Positions 1-12,200 of a stretch of DNA of 64,000 nt are shown here, one piece after another. Numbering within the stretch: position 1 is the first letter of the stretch; each line of letters begins with the position of its first letter. The notes under the pieces were generated by a model. That model saw nothing but the letters and a program-made list of their open reading frames with translations, was not told the origin of the DNA and searched no databases. The stretch is from assembly GCA_005281725.1 (NCBI GenBank), contig SSBO01000009.1:10217373-10281372 (forward strand), read 5' to 3'. The position numbers and the translations under genes are program-made. This stretch comes from Wuchereria bancrofti. Its lineage: Eukaryota; Nematoda; Chromadorea; Rhabditida; Onchocercidae.

Positions 1-70
1 GAGTGCTAAACGAAGGAACGAATAAGAAATAAATATAGCACGATAAAGATATACTGTTAAGAATGCCGGG

Positions 71-143
71 TCGCATAGCTGAGTATGGTTCTAGTCATGA
101 ATCTGTTACATGTCACATGACTAAGAACCATGCTCAGCTACGA
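71..143 (-). ncRNA. pre-microRNA hairpin, miR-44/61 (GACUAGA seed) family
   Basis: The two arms pair almost perfectly: 71-100 against 113-143, with a loop of about a dozen bases. The minus-strand 3' arm at 97 down to 77 would give a 21-nt RNA starting UGACUAGA. That is the seed block of C. elegans miR-44/45/61/247 and of insect miR-279, and the sequence after the seed (ACCAUACUCAGC) also resembles miR-61. Read on the plus strand, the 3' arm carries an extra A (UGACUAAG) that breaks the seed, so the minus strand is the likely gene. The family link rests on remembered mature sequences. Processing would be by Drosha and Dicer. No host gene is visible. Confidence 0.72.
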
Positions 144-2788
144 ATGAACAGCATATTCAAAGAGATACCATTATTATATTTCCGGGAGCATATATTCAGA
201 AATATAAATTGTGGAAGGGAAAAAGACAAAGAAATGATGAGCACAAAAATCCTTCTAAAGATCCGTAAAATCAGGGAGAAGCAGTACAACTACAACGAAA
301 AGCAGTAGAACAGAGAAAATTAAGATTAAAAGATGTTAGGAAAAAGCCAATATATATCTTGCAAGAAAGAATTATAAAGCTGGAAACAAATACAATGATC
401 AAGAAATAACAAATCATGCAGAAATGAATGCGAAAATAAAGGAAAAAGAATGATAAAAAGTTGACAACAAGATTTAAATTCCGACAAATTCGAGTCATTC
501 GTTTAGCATTCTTTTCTCCGCTGTAACTCAGCTGAAAGGGCCTGAGATCATACAGCTCTTAAAAGAAGACAAAGAGATCAAATCATATGGATTGCACTAA
601 AGGTCACTTCAGCCACTCAAGAGAGAAAAAGCCCATCAATTGTGGTCTCCTCTTTAATGAAACAGTTCAGCTCTTATAACCCTGTGAATTAGGTAGGAAG
701 CAAGAGTATCATACCATTTGAATTCTTAGCTAAGGTCAAAGCTTCATGGAGAGACAAAGATGATACGAAACGAAAGAGAAAGAATGTTAACCTCCATTGT
801 AAATGGTATACGAACAAAAAGACAAAAAAAAAAAAATATATACAAATACGTCGCTAAATGAATACTTCATCATATAACACACCCATTTGCGAAGCGTAAT
901 GCCAAACACTAAAGGAAATAATCAACGATAATATTTTAAAAGAAAAATGAACCAACTACAATTAGAAACAAATCGTAACAGATCAGAATGAAAATCAAGA
1001 TATTCCACTATTTAATATCAACTCATAAATAGTAACATACTGCTAACATTTTACTCCTTATTAAGCCAAGAAAAAAATGCTAGTCATAAGCAGTTGTTGA
1101 TGTGATCACTTCCCACTAATTCAACTGATAGTTCTGTAAAAGTGATAGATAGCTAATGGTCAAACTATTACCATCCTATCGTTATCATTGCTTATCATTA
1201 CAGATATCACTCCCAATGAAGTCCATCACTAACAGCAGTCAACCATACCGATAGAAGAAGTGTTGAAGTAATCAGACTACAAAATGAGTAGATCATATCG
1301 CATCAATATCGATATCCCAATGAATCGTGCAAAAAAAAAAAGAAAAAAAAAAAACGTTCCTTTGTATATTGTATGCATGCAATCTGAATACTATTCCGAT
1401 GATTTGCGCCCAGCAAATCGTACATTTACAAAAAGGATTGATGCTGATAGTGGTATTAGTAGTGGTAGTAATAGTAGGAGTAGTGGCAGGAATAAGAGTA
1501 AAGGGCAAGAATAAGGGTAAGGGTAGGGTAAGAGTAAGAGTAAGAGTAAAAATAAGAGGTAGATGACGACGATGATAGGGTAATAGGGTGAAGAAGGTGT
1601 TTCTTCTTCCTTCCCTCCGTACTCCTTAAATCGCCCTCGTTGTTCTTCCTCAACGATACCCCCCCCTTTACCTCCTTTATCGGTTTGAATAGGACCAGAC
1701 CATTCGACCTCCATCTTCTATCTTCCTTCCTCTTTCCTTTCTTTAATACACAGTCATACATACACACACACATCCTACGGGAAGTGTCGGGTAAGATGCG
1801 CAATGCGCAATGTGCATATACATTATATATACCATCTATATATATACATATTAACAACAAAGACATTAAAGATAATGAGTAATTGAATGGAATGGGGAAG
1901 TAAGCAAGCTTATGTGCATAAAAATGGGTAAACTGTTAATATTGGGTGAATATATTACTACAAGAAATGACAACACTCATAGCAAAGCAAAATTAGAACG
2001 TAAAATTAAGATATACATCCTTGAATAATAGTAGTAATTCCAATTTAATTAATGAGTTATGAAATATTAATCTATACCAACCATCTACATTAATTTAAAA
2101 AGTAATCTTTTAAAAAAAAATGGAAATCTAGGACTTTTCTTATATTTCTTATTTCATACTACAACATTAACATATACTTCATATTTGGAAATACTTCTTT
2201 ACATCTCATTATTTCTTTTGTAAATTTTCAAATAATAATTGAATGTTTGAAAAAACGGAAAAAAAAACTTAGAAAATTAGAAAAGAATAAATCACTTAAT
2301 TAGCAATATACATCATTATATTGAATTAATTGAAAAATCACAATTACAATTGCAATTCGGTTCGTTCAATTCTACTAATATCGAATATCGGAAAAGAATA
2401 GGGAAAGAGAAGTAATAAATGAATTAATTACATTATCATAGATAAAACATTTCAAATAATCTAATCAAAAATAATTTGAAAGATGAAAAAAAAAAAAAAA
2501 AAGGAAATATAAACTAGCTGTAAAGCTTTTCTAATGTAACAGTAACACTAAGCAATCTAATCGAATGATCACTCATTCATTCCTTCATTCATTCGTTCAT
2601 AGACTGAATGACTCAATCGTTAACTACCACTGACCAAATTGAATGACCAGCCGAACCGATCAACAAATCCGTCTTTGCTCGTCTCGTCTATTTCGATGGA
2701 ATGCGCGAGACAACTGATGACAGACAGACAGATTCGATCACTGAGGTACAACAAATGGCATTCAGGTTAGCTAGTATAGATATGCTGG
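144..2788. other. intergenic, no gene recognised
   Basis: Only short unconvincing ORFs occur here. The stretch holds a purine-rich GTA/AGGGTAAG-type simple repeat at about 1445-1560, a homopolymer run near 2487, and ATTC-type repeats at about 2565-2600. No splice-linked coding block was seen on either strand. Confidence 0.5.
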
Positions 2789-3041
2789 TTGGCGCCAAAA
2801 TTATTTGGAAATTCTCAGGGGGTGTGCAAAAATGCAAATATCTAAATGATACATATACACATACATACATACACACATACATACATACACACACACATAC
2901 AGACATACACACAACACATATATACATACATTCTGTCCCATCCTGTCGCATCAAATTGTCCTCTTTTTACGGGCACCGCGTATTTTCCCGCTTCTCTTTT
3001 CGCCTAATTTTTGTTGCAAAAAGTTGAAGTTGCGCGGGAAA
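2789..3041. promoter_or_regulatory. cluster of three E2F-like motifs
   Basis: TTGGCGCCAAAA at 2789-2800 is a near-palindromic E2F-type site. TTTCCCGC at 2984-2991 and GCGCGGGAAA at 3032-3041 are canonical E2F sites in opposite orientation, about 40 bp apart. GC-rich words like these are rare in this AT-rich window. They lie downstream of psf-1, which is transcribed away from them. They may belong to an unseen transcript, possibly the minus-strand microRNA precursor. No function is shown. Confidence 0.4.
2851..2932. repeat. (ACAT/AC)n microsatellite
   Basis: Alternating ACAT and AC units. The ORFs crossing it on both strands are by-products of the repeat. Confidence 0.9.
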
Positions 3042-3810
3042 TATTTCAATTGAAAATTTAAAAAATGCACGTTGTCATTTTGTAAATGATTTCAAAATGA
3101 GCGGAGAAAATGTTTTAACGAAGTGGAGCTATTATGAAAAAATGTAAAGTTGTAACAATTTCTATTGGATAGCGTAATTCACGTAAATGTTAGAGGAATC
3201 AAATATGCATATATGCTATTTAAGCATAGAATTATACTAAAAATATTTTTCTTTATGATTTATTTTACTAACTGTTATTATAATTATAATTTTTAAAAAT
3301 GTGCTAAAATAGATAATTTTATTCCTTATTCATTTTTCTTATCTAATGAAATTAGAATATTTATTGAAATTAATTTCAAAATATTGACCTATAATTGATA
3401 ATTATTTCCCTAGAAGAATTATTGTCAATAGTTATGTTTTTTTTTTGCATATTTTGATAATAATATTTTATTGTTATGTTCATCTAAAAATCTTTTTCCC
3501 AATTTTGTATAATTTCGATTTATTTTCTTTTTCCTTCTTCAAAAAAAAAAAATCTATATTGATATATACAATATATAGCAAATACGTATCATTTTACAGG
3601 ATATAATCAATTCAATCCAATCTATTCAATTGAATCATTTAACAACTTAAGAAACTTGAAATTTTCAATATTTTTCTTGAAAAAAAAAGAAAGAAAAACT
3701 ATCAAATATATTGCACAAATGAACTATTCAAAAATATTTCAAGAAATATAATGAAAGAAAAAAAAGAGGAGAAAAAACAAATAGCAACACAACACATACG
3801 AATAAACACA

Positions 3811-3822
3811 CAATCACACATA

Positions 3823-3863
<41 letters not shown>

Positions 3864-3870
3864 ACACACA
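3811..3870. repeat. (CA)n microsatellite
   Basis: A nearly pure CA run with interspersed TACA, just downstream of the psf-1 stop codon. Confidence 0.9.
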
Positions 3871-3897
3871 AATATCACAGTAAAACTCCAAATCATT

Positions 3898-6267
3898 TTA
3901 TTCAACGAGCTCCAACATCCCTTGCCTAATCAACATCTCGCAATCGGCCACAGGTAACGAATGCTGTAAAAAGCAAAAAGAGAAATAACCATCGACCGCT
4001 TTTTTTTCTTTTTTAAATTACATTTTGAAAAATTAACCCATTTTGTTGTAAGTTTCCTAGGATATTTCTTAAATGATAATCCAATATCAGAAATTACACG
4101 TAAAAGATATAAATAAAATGCTATAAATAGGGAGTTAAATATGAAATTTTCAAAAACCCATTCAAATTTTTCTCTTAAATGGAAAGTTAAAATCCAACAG
4201 AAAAAAAAGTAAATTAAATTTTTGAAATAAAAAAAGAAGACTATACCAATGCATTTTCAGTGAGAGAAACGGTCGTTCCATCACTTAATTCAAAAGAACC
4301 AATGTTTTGTTTTGCCCGAACCTAGAAAAATAAACTAATGATTTCATTGATATGATAATTTGTTGCATGTGATTTTTCAGTATTTTAAACCACTAAATTA
4401 ATTCATTTTAACTTAATCCGTGTGAATAAAATTGCAAAAATGCAAAAGAAAAATTTGTGGTAAGGAAATTCACGAAAAAAAGGAAAAAGACACGATAAAG
4501 TGAAGTGCAAAAATCAGCCAGTAAAAAAAGAAAAAATGGGTAAATTAAAAGACGCTGACCTTGACAAATAAATTATGAGGCGGTTTCATATTCAACAATA
4601 AATTCACTCCGTTCTCACCAAGCGAACTTTGAAAATCGGCAAGAAGATTGTTGTATTCCTGTAACCATTTCAGTTCCGCTTCACACATACTTTCCTGAAA
4701 ACTAGTAATTCTGAAGCAGGAAAAGAAAAAAATAGGATATTGATTTTAATATTGGTGTGAAATAATTTCAATTATTTTATAGCTAGCAATCGATTGCTTA
4801 TAACATGTTATAATTTTATTTTTCGAATAACAAAATTATTCTTGCAGGTGAATTTGTCAGGACAAAAAAAAGAAAGAAAAAAACTCTGCTTCAAGTTCCT
4901 CTATACACGGGGCTATATTTTTAATATACTTTAACTTAATTTATGCGAATAAAATTGCAAAAGCACATATTTCTCAAGTATATATCATAGATTTGTTGGG
5001 TAACTTTGAGATAATATTTCTTGTGAATTTAAGTTTAATAGTTTCGCAACAATTTAAGCATTCTAAACCTTGTTTCATTTAGAATATTTGAAACTGAATT
5101 ATGTTAAATGCCATCTACAGCAGAAGGTTAATAATGAACGTAATTTTTAAGATAATTCACGAATCGAAACGTCAAAAAGTTTTTTCGTTCCGTTGCTTTC
5201 ATTGAAAAAGTTGATGCATGCGATACAATTTATAAAAATAAACAAGAATATAAATCCAAATCTTTTCTTTCATCCTTCTCTTTCCCCAAAAGAAAACCTC
5301 AAAGAAAGATTCCTTTATACAAAAATTTTAACATATTAGCGTATAAGTTGAATTATAATAAGCGAAAAGTTGCAGTAAGTCTAGTAAAAGATACCTTTAA
5401 TTTTTCAGGTATATGCCCACCATGTTTCCAGCGTAAATGCTTTATTCGTAACATACGTTCATTTAAATAAGTACAGCAGCATCGTTTGATATATTCAATA
5501 CAATTTTGCCTAGCTTGTACTGTTATTACTACCTCCTGTTTTCTGTTATTTTCCGATATGGAACCTGATTTTAAGATTATCCTGAAAATCCTCACTACTT
5601 CAGGATAATAAATAAATATATTTTTTTACCAGTAAATATATATTTTTATCAATAAATGTATATTTTTACCAGTTTCTCGTAAATTCAAAATTATTATAAT
5701 CTATAATCAACTGTCAATATTGGCTATTTTGTCGCCTTTTTTTTCCTTTACAATTATCAGTAAAATGTTGAAAAAAAAGATATTTTGGCTTGGATTACAG
5801 AAATTGTAATGTGCCTCAAAGTTCGATTAAATTACTTAGTTAATTACTCACAAATCATCGGCATTTTTCTTGTACAGTTTGTTAATGTTAGTGATACATT
5901 TTTTCATCGCATCAACCTGAAATTTGAAGATATTCCAAAACTGTACCAACACTAATATTACCTTCCCCTCTCCTCCCCTTTAATTACAAAGTAAAGTATT
6001 CTTAGTGTTTTCAACTCTTACATTTCAATTCTTTTTCCAAAAGTGAATTTAGACCAGTTTAGGTATTGCAAACTAACTAATTTGGCGTATGAAAATACAC
6101 GACCTACTTTTACTTTGTAATTAATCCTTTTCTCTAACTTTCCAAAATTTAAAATTAATTAAAGAAAAGACACCAACATTATACGGAGGGATGGAATCGG
6201 GTGAAGAATTCAATGAGCTGATTAGTGCAATGGCATCATCAATTACCGACTCGATGTCACGGTTCAT
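3898..6267 (-). CDS. psf-1: DNA replication complex GINS subunit PSF1
   Basis: Psf1 is one of four GINS subunits of the nuclear CMG replicative helicase (Cdc45-MCM-GINS). Six exons join in phase: 6267-6178, 5916-5852, 5581-5395, 4694-4560, 4321-4247 and 3963-3898. They give about 205 residues, against 196 in human. Recognisable blocks are the helical A-domain with ERMLRIKHLRWKHGG (family LLRIRALRWEYG), then LKWLQEYNNLLADF, then the MKPPHNLFVKV linker before the B-domain GSFELSDGTTVSL, and the C-terminal LIRQGMLELVE. The start MNRDIES follows an acceptor (exon edge 6303) by 36 nt, as expected for SL trans-splicing. The apparent stop in exon 5 is avoided by a GTATAG donor. AATAAA overlaps the true stop. 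A GCGGGATTTT near 6595 is a weak E2F-like candidate upstream. Family assignment is firm; exact exon edges are inferred. Confidence 0.92.
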
Positions 6268-6303
6268 ATGGGGTGAGACTTGTTGGTATGTTAAAGCGTA
6301 CTT

Positions 6304-9250
6304 CTGAAATTTCAAGTTTTGTTAAAAATTATTGCAAAAGAAAATAAAAGAAGGAAGTAAACGCAATAGGCGCAACGTGATGAAAATTACTGATAATCAA
6401 AACTCTTTGCCATAGTGTCTTTTGAAAATTTTCACAAAAACTTCACATAAACTAAGATGAAAAAAAAAAAGAAAAAAAGTATATATGGGGCAGATATTAC
6501 CATTTCATTGCATATAAGCAAACAATGAAATATATATGTAAGTATATAAAAATTTTTTTATTTTCTTAAGTAAGCAATGTAAATTTTATTTTGAAAATCC
6601 CGCGTGTCATTTTCCCAATTCTTAATTTTAATTTCCAAATTCTAATATTCCCTACAATAAGTTTATTTGAAATCAATTATAATAAAATGAAATACGATTA
6701 ACCAAATAAAAAATTCATATCAAAAAAAAAAGCAAAAAAAGCAAAATACGAAAAAAGACCAATAAATCTTATTATCCTCCCATCTTCATCCTTCTTCCTA
6801 GGATTTTCATTTTACTCTCTATGATAAATCACCAAATGATTGAAAATTCTATTCGAGGAAATCCTCAAGTCCAATTTGAAAAGACAAGTGAGAGGAAATT
6901 AAAATCAAACAAAAGACAAAGATCAACAGTTGTGTGTGTGTGTGTGTAATGGACAGATCGGGGAAATATAGGAGATAAAAGACTAGCGCACTTTCATCAT
7001 TTATATTATAAATTCGTTCCTCTTATCGAAAATGAAAAATTTTTGAAATTTAAATGGAAGAAGATCGACAAAAATGATGACATATATACATATATTATCA
7101 CTTATTAACCATCATATTTATAAATCACAGCTGCTTTCATAAGTTAATTATTTGATCAAATTGAACAATATCATGTCAACTCAAAATTTAAATCGAATCA
7201 AAAAAACGAAATAAAGAAAATCGTTTTGTAAATAATTAAAAGCTCACCTCCTTTTTCCTCGTTTCTGTTATAAAAAAAAAAACCTGAGCTTAACTATATT
7301 ATAAATATTGAACTTAATTATCAATAAGATAAAGTACATAAAGCAATTTCAACAGATCATTTCATAAAACATGATTAAAATTACCGTACAATATATGATA
7401 CTGTATGCACAGTATGCATACAGTATCCTTTGACAGTTTATTCTTACAGAGACACCTAACTTAGGTTTTATAACTTGTCACAGAGTTGAGTACAATCCAA
7501 ATATCAATTATACCAAGAATAAGAATAAAAGGGTTTATTATTCCTTACAAAAAATTCTATTCCTTACAAAACAACAAATTTATAAGCTTGTGGCCAAACA
7601 TTGAGAAAATTGAATTCTTGATTACTAATTATGAGGTATGATGAGTTTTAATTAATCCAATCAACTGATAATTACTAACTGATGTTTCAAATACGATCAA
7701 ATAAGACCTGAAATACAACTCGTACTTTACAAATGATAATCTAATATACAAGCAAAGTCTTCCTAATATTCATCATCGTTATCAAATATATCTTTCTTAT
7801 CAGAAAAAAAATATTTAGGAAAATATTTTGACCTCATCAGATTGTATGAAAATTGTTTCGGACAAGAATTTCTCACATCAAAGGCCTTTGATACCATCGC
7901 TTTCAGACGCTGATAATTTATGCACGATTTTGGTAGTTTTTCTTTCTTTTTTTTTTGCTATTTTTTACCTGCAAAGGAATATTTTTTACCATGTCAAGAA
8001 ATCTCTTTTGTTACCGTTACTATAAGCTATATGAATGAGGAAAGAATGGATGATAAATATGCAACATATTTCTAGTGATGAATCAGAAAATTGAAAGATC
8101 TTTATAAAGCATATGCCAAAAGCAGAAATAACCTACTTCACTTGGCAAAAAAAATATACAAAAATGTTATGATTTCAATTCTTCAAAAATAAATGAGCAA
8201 AAAACATAAGTTTTTTTTCTACACCTATCCATATTTGTTCTTCCAACATTCAATATGAAAAATTCCATTTCCACATTCTTCCATCTCATCAATTTGTCCC
8301 AAATTTTGTATATCAGAATAGAACAAAACTTCTATTTGATTTTATTCATCATCTGAACTAGCTTTATTTCCACTTCTAATTCTTAATCATTATGCTTTTG
8401 TTATTGGTTATGGTTTTTGTTATAAAAGATGCATGTATAATTATCACTCAAATCCTCCTTTTTATCACTTATATCTATTCATTAACCATTACTAGTAAAG
8501 TTATATATAGCAAAGTTTTTGCTTTCTCACTCCATCTTAAGCTTCCTGGGAAAAAGTAGCAGATATTTACAACTTTCTTTTTGAAAGAATAATATTTGCA
8601 AATTAAATTTTGAGAACAACAAACTGAAGGAAAAGGAGCAAATGATAGATTTAGACACATATTAATTAGATCGGAGATAACAAGAACAACTGGTAATAGA
8701 ATAATCGTTCTAATGATTGTTCTGCAATTGGAGAAGTTAGTTTAATTTTGATCTTTTAGTCTGTAAAAGTCATATCTGATGCCAATCTGAGAAAAGTGTT
8801 CGAATATATTGAGAAATGAATTCAAAAGTTATGTTAATTGAAATATATGAAACTTTACTTCCTAATTAAAAAGTCATGCACCGAGGTGTAAAGAATCATC
8901 CACTTACAGATTACTATTAACAATCAAAAGGCATAATGAAATTGACATAGTCCAATTGAAAAGTCTTGAAACTTACTAAAATTTAAAAATTATTTCCTAA
9001 TTACAATGATCGCCTCACTCTAAATACATAGCTTTCGAAATCATCCAAAATTTTAAGCACATTAACTAAAAAATGTGCATTAAATTAGCATGATTTGAAC
9101 AAATAAATAGATTGGACAAGAAAAGAATCCGATTTTCAAATCCTAATGAAGAAGCAGATAGCAGTAACAAACAACAGTTACTGGATGCAATAATTATTAC
9201 ATACAACCTGTGCCATGAAATCCAATATAATTACTGATTTCAAATTCGAA
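6304..9250. other. intergenic between the kinase and psf-1
   Basis: No coding exon was recognised. The stretch has poly-A/T runs, a short (GT)n at about 6934-6948 and the 12-bp dyad listed separately. The ORFs present are short and have no family resemblance. It is probably 3' flank of the kinase gene and promoter region of psf-1. Confidence 0.5.
7397..7427. repeat. 12-bp perfect inverted repeat
   Basis: GATACTGTATGC at 7397-7408 and its reverse complement at 7416-7427 are separated by 7 bases. The repeat is symmetric and isolated, about 1.1 kb upstream of the psf-1 start. It could be a protein-binding dyad or a chance palindrome. Confidence 0.5.
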
Positions 9251-12200
9251 TTATTTCGAATAAACAGCTTCATAAACTGCTCGTAACCATATAGACACAG
9301 CAACTGCACCAGCATCTGGTTCTTTTTGCACCATTGCAGAAGTGTAACTTGCACGGCCAACCTGTGCAATCATATTACTGGTTGATTTTGCACTTTTTTC
9401 AGCTTCCTGCAAACAGTTCATGCAAAAAAAAAAAAAAAAAAAAAACTCAGCTCGATTTGCAACCTCTTCTTTTGATCAGTTAAAGTTGGACAGCTAAATT
9501 GTCATAAATAATTGCTAATCTGCTAGGTGAAAAAAAAAAAGCAATACAATCGATAACTTCTCAACGAAATTTGTGAACTTGGATGTTAATGGTAAAGTTA
9601 GAAAGAAAAATAATTTCATACCAAAATAATACAGAAGAATTAAGAATAAAAAAGAATAAACTGGAACATTACCTTCACAGCATTTTCCCATTGTACCTTT
9701 TCGGGATTATCACATGATATTGCTGTTACGGCAGCATGTAAAGGATCTACCTGTAATTATCAGTTATCAGTTGCATCGAAAAACACTGGATAAAGTTCTT
9801 GGTGCAAAATATAAATGCAACTGTGCTATATAACCTTCAGCGGTTATATACTTTTGCCAAGAATCAAAAAGAACATTTGAGATCTTCCCAATTTCTTTAC
9901 AGAACTTTGCATTCCAATTTTAAGATTAAATTAGCTTTAAAAAAAAAATCAAACAGCACTTCTTGAGCAAATGCTATAAAACACTGTAAAAAATGAACAA
10001 AACCTCTCCAAACAGCGAATGACCAGTACCGGAATCTAACATGCTTGAGTAGCTGGATTACGCAGTATGATTCCGGATTTAAAGAGAAAAGCTTGCGCTT
10101 AATGTCTTAATGTTCAAAATGATACATTCCAATTTCTGACATAAAGGTAAAACATATACATAAATGTTTATAAACTGGTATCATAGTTGATGGGAAACAT
10201 ATGTCATTAATATCTCGGTCAACCTAAATGTTAGATATTTCCTGTCATTTGAATTAAATCTACGATTTTGAAAATGAAAAAAAAAACAAAAACAAAACCA
10301 TAGATCTAAAACCCGGTTTAGCTTGCCCATATTTCATAATTGCCTCTAGGCCATTTTTCAACGCTACATGCCATTCTTTTGCAGTTGCTGATTCGATAAA
10401 TGCCTGAGCTGCTGAGCTGAACATCAATGCATACAACTGAAAAGCATAAATGATTGTTATCAATTTTTATTTTCAAAAAATACAATAACTTCTTTCGCTT
10501 CAAATATCTTGTCAACATTGTTAGTTCAATGTAGCGAAGAAACAAAACAGCTGTAGGATGACATATGCCAATAATCTCTTATAATTTGTTTTTTTAATTG
10601 TTGATGATTAAAATCAAATTATCCGGATCATTATATCAAAATCAAAGCGAAAAAATTTTTGAAGAAGTCAAGAGAAGAATTGAAAACTCAACAGCTCCAG
10701 CTGTGCCACCAACTTCATTTTCAAACATTTGTGAAATTTCATTAAATAACGATTGCGGCATGTCACATCTAAGCTTTTCTTCATCCAAACATTTCAGAAT
10801 TTCTGCAAAACAACAGTGGAAAATGAGTTAGATATTTAAATTACTTAACTATTAAAATCATTTAACTTAAAAATACAAACAATAACCACTATGATGATAA
10901 AAATGAGATTGCTAATTTACAACTGTTCTGTAGTAATTGTTTTCTTCTTTCAAGCATGATAATTAGAATAATACTTACTATTAGCACCAATTTTAAGCGT
11001 ATTTCCACAATCGCCATCTCCTGCACTACCGTCTAAAGTATTCAATAAATCTGCAGCTTCATGGATTGCTATACATGCTTTTTTTATAGCTGCTTCTACA
11101 CATTTTGCACTTTCTGCAAGTTTTATTTGTATTCAAGTATAACTGCTTCAAGTTAATGTTTCAAAAATCCTAGTTATTCGTTATAATAGCGTTGTGAATT
11201 AATTTGCAAGTAATTTAATAAAAAATCATTTTTGTTTTTCCACACCAGTAGAAGTAAATTGCATAAAATTGACAAACTTGAAAGAAACATCCAATAAATG
11301 GTTGAACAGTAGAGCAAAAAATAGGGTTCTTATACTCAAAGTAGAAGTATCAATATTACAAAAAAAAAAAAAAAATCAAAATTAGAAAAAAAAACTACAC
11401 TCATAGGATCGGAAGATTCAGTAATGTACTCTTGATTTTATCCTGAGTTGAAAACTTTTTGTTATGACAAGTTTTTAAATTTTATTTTGATGTTGAAGCA
11501 TCTGAACCATATTACAATATTATACTATCGCAATTCACAATTAATAGAGAAAATTACCTAAAATTAATGAATAAAAAAAAATTATACCTTTGGAAAGTAT
11601 TGCTCCAACATATTTATCAATTCCCTGTTTATTTACCGCTGATTTGATTTCGTTTGCATTAGATGAAAGTTTCGGAGGCAAATGTGTCATTCGCCATGCA
11701 GGTGCATCTGTTACCACATCTTGAATTATTATTTTCTATTAGTCGTATTTTAATACTAACTGTAAAATCGTAATTCATTTTATGAGAGAGACAGAAAAAG
11801 TCGCACATATGAGAGAGCAAAATAGATTTGTTAAGCTCAGTTTTTTGCATTCATTTGAATATTCTTTTTGGAATCTCATTCAATCTCTACTTAGGGAATT
11901 TTAGCATTATATACCCAAATATCGTAACCAATCATCTGATACCAATCGTAAAATAGTAATACTAATGCCGTGACCATTCAATGATGTCATCACATTATCC
12001 GAATAGAAACGTTGAAGACAGTAATTCCTTTTACCTTAACATATAATATCATAAATTTTCAAATAAGCCAGATTGAATGTATTAGCTTGAAATGAATGTT
12101 CTGATAAATATGCCAATCTAATGTTTCTTTTTCGTCGTATGAAAACTGAACTTTTAACCATAGAACCAAAATTTACAGTAGATCCAATTCCAGTAACTAG

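Noticed and set aside
63..308. Plus-strand 81-residue ORF over the hairpin
   Set aside because: Covers the microRNA stem; no protein resemblance.
2688..3957. ORFs over the ACAT and CA microsatellites
   Set aside because: Low-complexity reading of simple repeats on both strands.
7251..7267. 17-nt stretch flanked by ATAACAG and GTGAGC on the minus strand, as a 5' untranslated exon of psf-1
   Set aside because: Signals are good but the exon would be extremely short, and the psf-1 coding exon already has its own acceptor.
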